NCBI RefSeq assembly: GCF_002895485.1
Contig: NZ_AZRK01000020.1
Span: 1 to 62,207, forward strand
Source: Petrotoga sp. 9PWA.NaAc.5.4
GTDB lineage: Bacteria; Thermotogota; Thermotogae; Petrotogales; Petrotogaceae
DNA length: 62,207 nucleotides
Direction of reading: 5' to 3'
Positions 61,151 to 62,207 of this stretch are shown in pieces. The notes under the pieces are model-generated. The model did no database searches. It was not told where the DNA came from and saw nothing but the letters and a program-made list of their open reading frames with translations. The position numbers were made by a program, and so were the translations under genes. The stretch's first letter is position 1. Each line of letters starts with the position of its first letter.

Positions 61151-61201
61151 CGTATTATTATTATTATTATTATTAATTTTTAATAACTTACTTATTTTCA
61201 T
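61127..61201 (-). CDS. Asparagine attenuator leader peptide (24 residues, seven consecutive Asn)
   Basis: This tiny frame reads MKISKLLKI, then seven Asn (all AAT), then TQRRQLTL and TAG. GGGTG lies five bases upstream of the ATG, and a consensus promoter lies about 25 bases before that. The Asn run is placed directly before the antiterminator segment. A ribosome stalled for lack of Asn-tRNA would leave that segment free; one that reaches the stop would cover it and let the terminator form. The target, 570 bases downstream, is an asparagine synthetase. The gene is too short for routine gene finders. Confidence 0.9.
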   Translation of the reverse strand: MKISKLLKINNNNNNNTQRRQLTL

Positions 61202-61232
61202 AAAATCACCCAAACCAAATCAAATTTACTTA

Positions 61233-61261
61233 ATTTTAGCATAAAATTTTTAAGTTGTCAA
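61233..61261 (-). promoter_or_regulatory. Consensus promoter of the asparagine leader
   Basis: The minus strand reads TTGACA (61261-61256), 17 bases, then TAAAAT (61238-61233). This is the most canonical promoter in the window. Transcription should start near 61226, about 25 bases before the leader-peptide ATG. Confidence 0.9.
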
Positions 61262-61467
61262 GTTAATACACTAAATCATATTAAATTCCTTTTATTACCC
61301 TTGCCTATAGCATACTTTTTCTTTGTTTTAAACCAATTAATCAAGATTTTAATACAATAGTTTGAAAGTTCAAAACGATATTCTAATTATTGTAGTAAAA
61401 TATTAAAGACGAAGAATTTTTGCTCAAGTTATAATTTTATAATTTTTTAGAAAGACGGTGTATTAAT

Positions 61468-62016
61468 ATGATCAATAATAGAGCGAAAATCATTTTGTTT
61501 TTATTGTCATATTTACCATTGTTTATTATATATGCTATTAATAATATAATTGTAGGAAACTATATTGTTTTTTGGATTTTTGTTTTAGTTATTATCGTAG
61601 TATGTTTACTTAGTTTATTGCTATTTAAAGCTGTTAAAAGAAAAGGTCGCAAAAGAAAGATAAACATTTTAAGATATCAAACAGTAAATCATAGACTGAT
61701 CGAATATATTTTTGTATATATTTTTCCATTTTTAGGATCTTTTGGAGAAATTGAACTTATTTCTTTTTTGATATTGTTTGTCGTTATTGGTAGTATATAC
61801 ATAAAAAGTGATCTTATTGCGATTAATCCAATTCTTTCATTATTTGGATATAGTATTTATGATATCGAATACTTCTTTTATGAAAATAAAGAGAAATTTC
61901 TTCAAGGATTTTTATTGGCTAAAGATATTGAAGAAGAAGGAGAAATCGTAGAAATAGAAGAAAAAATATTTATAAAATTTAAAAAGGGTAGGGGTATAAA
62001 CGTTGCAAAACAATGA
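61468..62016 (+). CDS. Four-helix membrane protein, possibly KwaA-like (anti-phage)
   Basis: This 182-residue protein has two N-terminal membrane helices (~7-28 and ~32-54), a basic loop (KAVKRKGRKRKI), two more hydrophobic segments (~76-92 and ~97-113), then INPILSLFGYSIYDIEYFF and an acidic cytoplasmic tail. The helix number, basic loop and NPILSLFGY segment resemble KwaA, the membrane part of the Kiwa phage-defence system, as far as I remember it; this is tentative. It ends just after the start of a following gene, which is the usual KwaA-KwaB layout, but that gene is broken here. Confidence 0.45.
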   Translation: MINNRAKIILFLLSYLPLFIIYAINNIIVGNYIVFWIFVLVIIVVCLLSLLLFKAVKRKGRKRKINILRYQTVNHRLIEYIFVYIFPFLGSFGEIELISFLILFVVIGSIYIKSDLIAINPILSLFGYSIYDIEYFFYENKEKFLQGFLLAKDIEEEGEIVEIEEKIFIKFKKGRGINVAKQ

Positions 62017-62170
62017 AAGATTCATAAAGCTATCTTTTAAGAAAGAAGTCTTTCAAGAGATTTATAATATCATCTCAACCTCAAAAATATCTCAAAGCCC
62101 CGAAACTTTTTTGATGAATTAAAAAAGAACAACGGCATACTTGGCAAAGATATAAAACTGCAGGAATAGA
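62003..62170 (+). pseudogene. Broken small gene after the membrane protein (frameshifted remnant)
   Basis: A TTG at 62003 with GTAGGGG upstream opens MQNNERFIKLSFKKEVFQEI and continues to a stop at 62120-62122. Shifting frame near 62098-62112 gives a further plausible coding stretch, NFFDELKKNNGILGKDIKLQE, ending at a TAG near 62169. The two parts look like one original protein split by a one-base change. If the upstream gene is kwaA, this would be where kwaB should start, but the remnant is too short to identify. Confidence 0.4.
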
Positions 62171-62207
62171 TTGCTTTGATAAATATACATAATCACCCCT
62201 CATAGAG

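Overview
The window is an A+T-rich bacterial chromosome segment that looks like a member of the Thermotogae, most probably Petrotoga or a close relative. The clues are an Omp-alpha-like coiled-coil 'toga' spacer protein, a glucose-binding protein of the thermophile (Thermus TtGBP) type, an archaeal-type asparagine synthetase, a Trk regulator split over two genes, and many TTG/GTG starts behind strong GGAGG or AGGTGA ribosome sites. No rRNA, tRNA, CRISPR array, insertion sequence or prophage was recognised. The genus call is inference.

Layout. 1-3.7 kb: the tail of a chemotaxis receptor, then a glucose/mannose-type ABC transporter (binding protein, terminator hairpin, two permeases). 3.9-10.5 kb (minus): potassium uptake (TrkH and two TrkA-like proteins), HslU, pyruvate kinase and phosphofructokinase. 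10.8 kb: a Fur-family regulator. 11.2-20.8 kb (minus): ComF-like and HEAT-repeat proteins, then an envelope block (pseudopilin, exported protein, LptA/OstA-like protein, a patatin and a degenerate patatin copy, Omp-alpha-like rod, PEGA protein). 20.9-23 kb: divergent MarR regulator and MATE pump with a dyad operator inside the pump promoter. 23-33.9 kb (minus): Sir2, a PEPCK/HprK-like protein, EngB, YfcE-like phosphoesterase, thiamine pyrophosphokinase, Nnr, PurA, RlmH, glutamate formimidoyltransferase and RodA. 34.2-54.3 kb (plus): BirA, Hpt, purine nucleoside phosphorylase, lytic transglycosylase, FliF-FliG-FliH-FliI, a second sugar-type permease pair of unusual size, FtsB-like, RsmJ-like, MiaA, Hfq, M23 peptidase, MetK, S20, TrmB, GpsA and a coiled-coil protein. 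54.4-60.5 kb (minus): an unknown acidic protein, a WecA-like transferase, a GT2 glycosyltransferase, a degenerate PurH-like protein and the asparagine synthetase. 61.5-62.2 kb (plus): a membrane protein possibly related to KwaA, followed by a broken small gene.

Two features stand out. First, upstream of the asparagine synthetase there is what looks like a complete ribosome-mediated transcription attenuator: a consensus promoter, a 24-codon leader peptide with seven consecutive Asn codons, a 13-bp antiterminator and a mutually exclusive intrinsic terminator. Second, a family of about 200-nt intergenic elements occurs at about a dozen loci. Every copy points the same way as the gene just downstream and ends shortly before that gene's ribosome site. 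The copies carry matching terminal inverted repeats and two internal hairpins whose base changes are largely compensatory, which suggests a structured mRNA leader or intercistronic RNA, or a mobile element that has become one. I do not recognise the family.

Several starts were moved from the longest open frame to the codon that has a properly spaced ribosome site; this is said in each entry.
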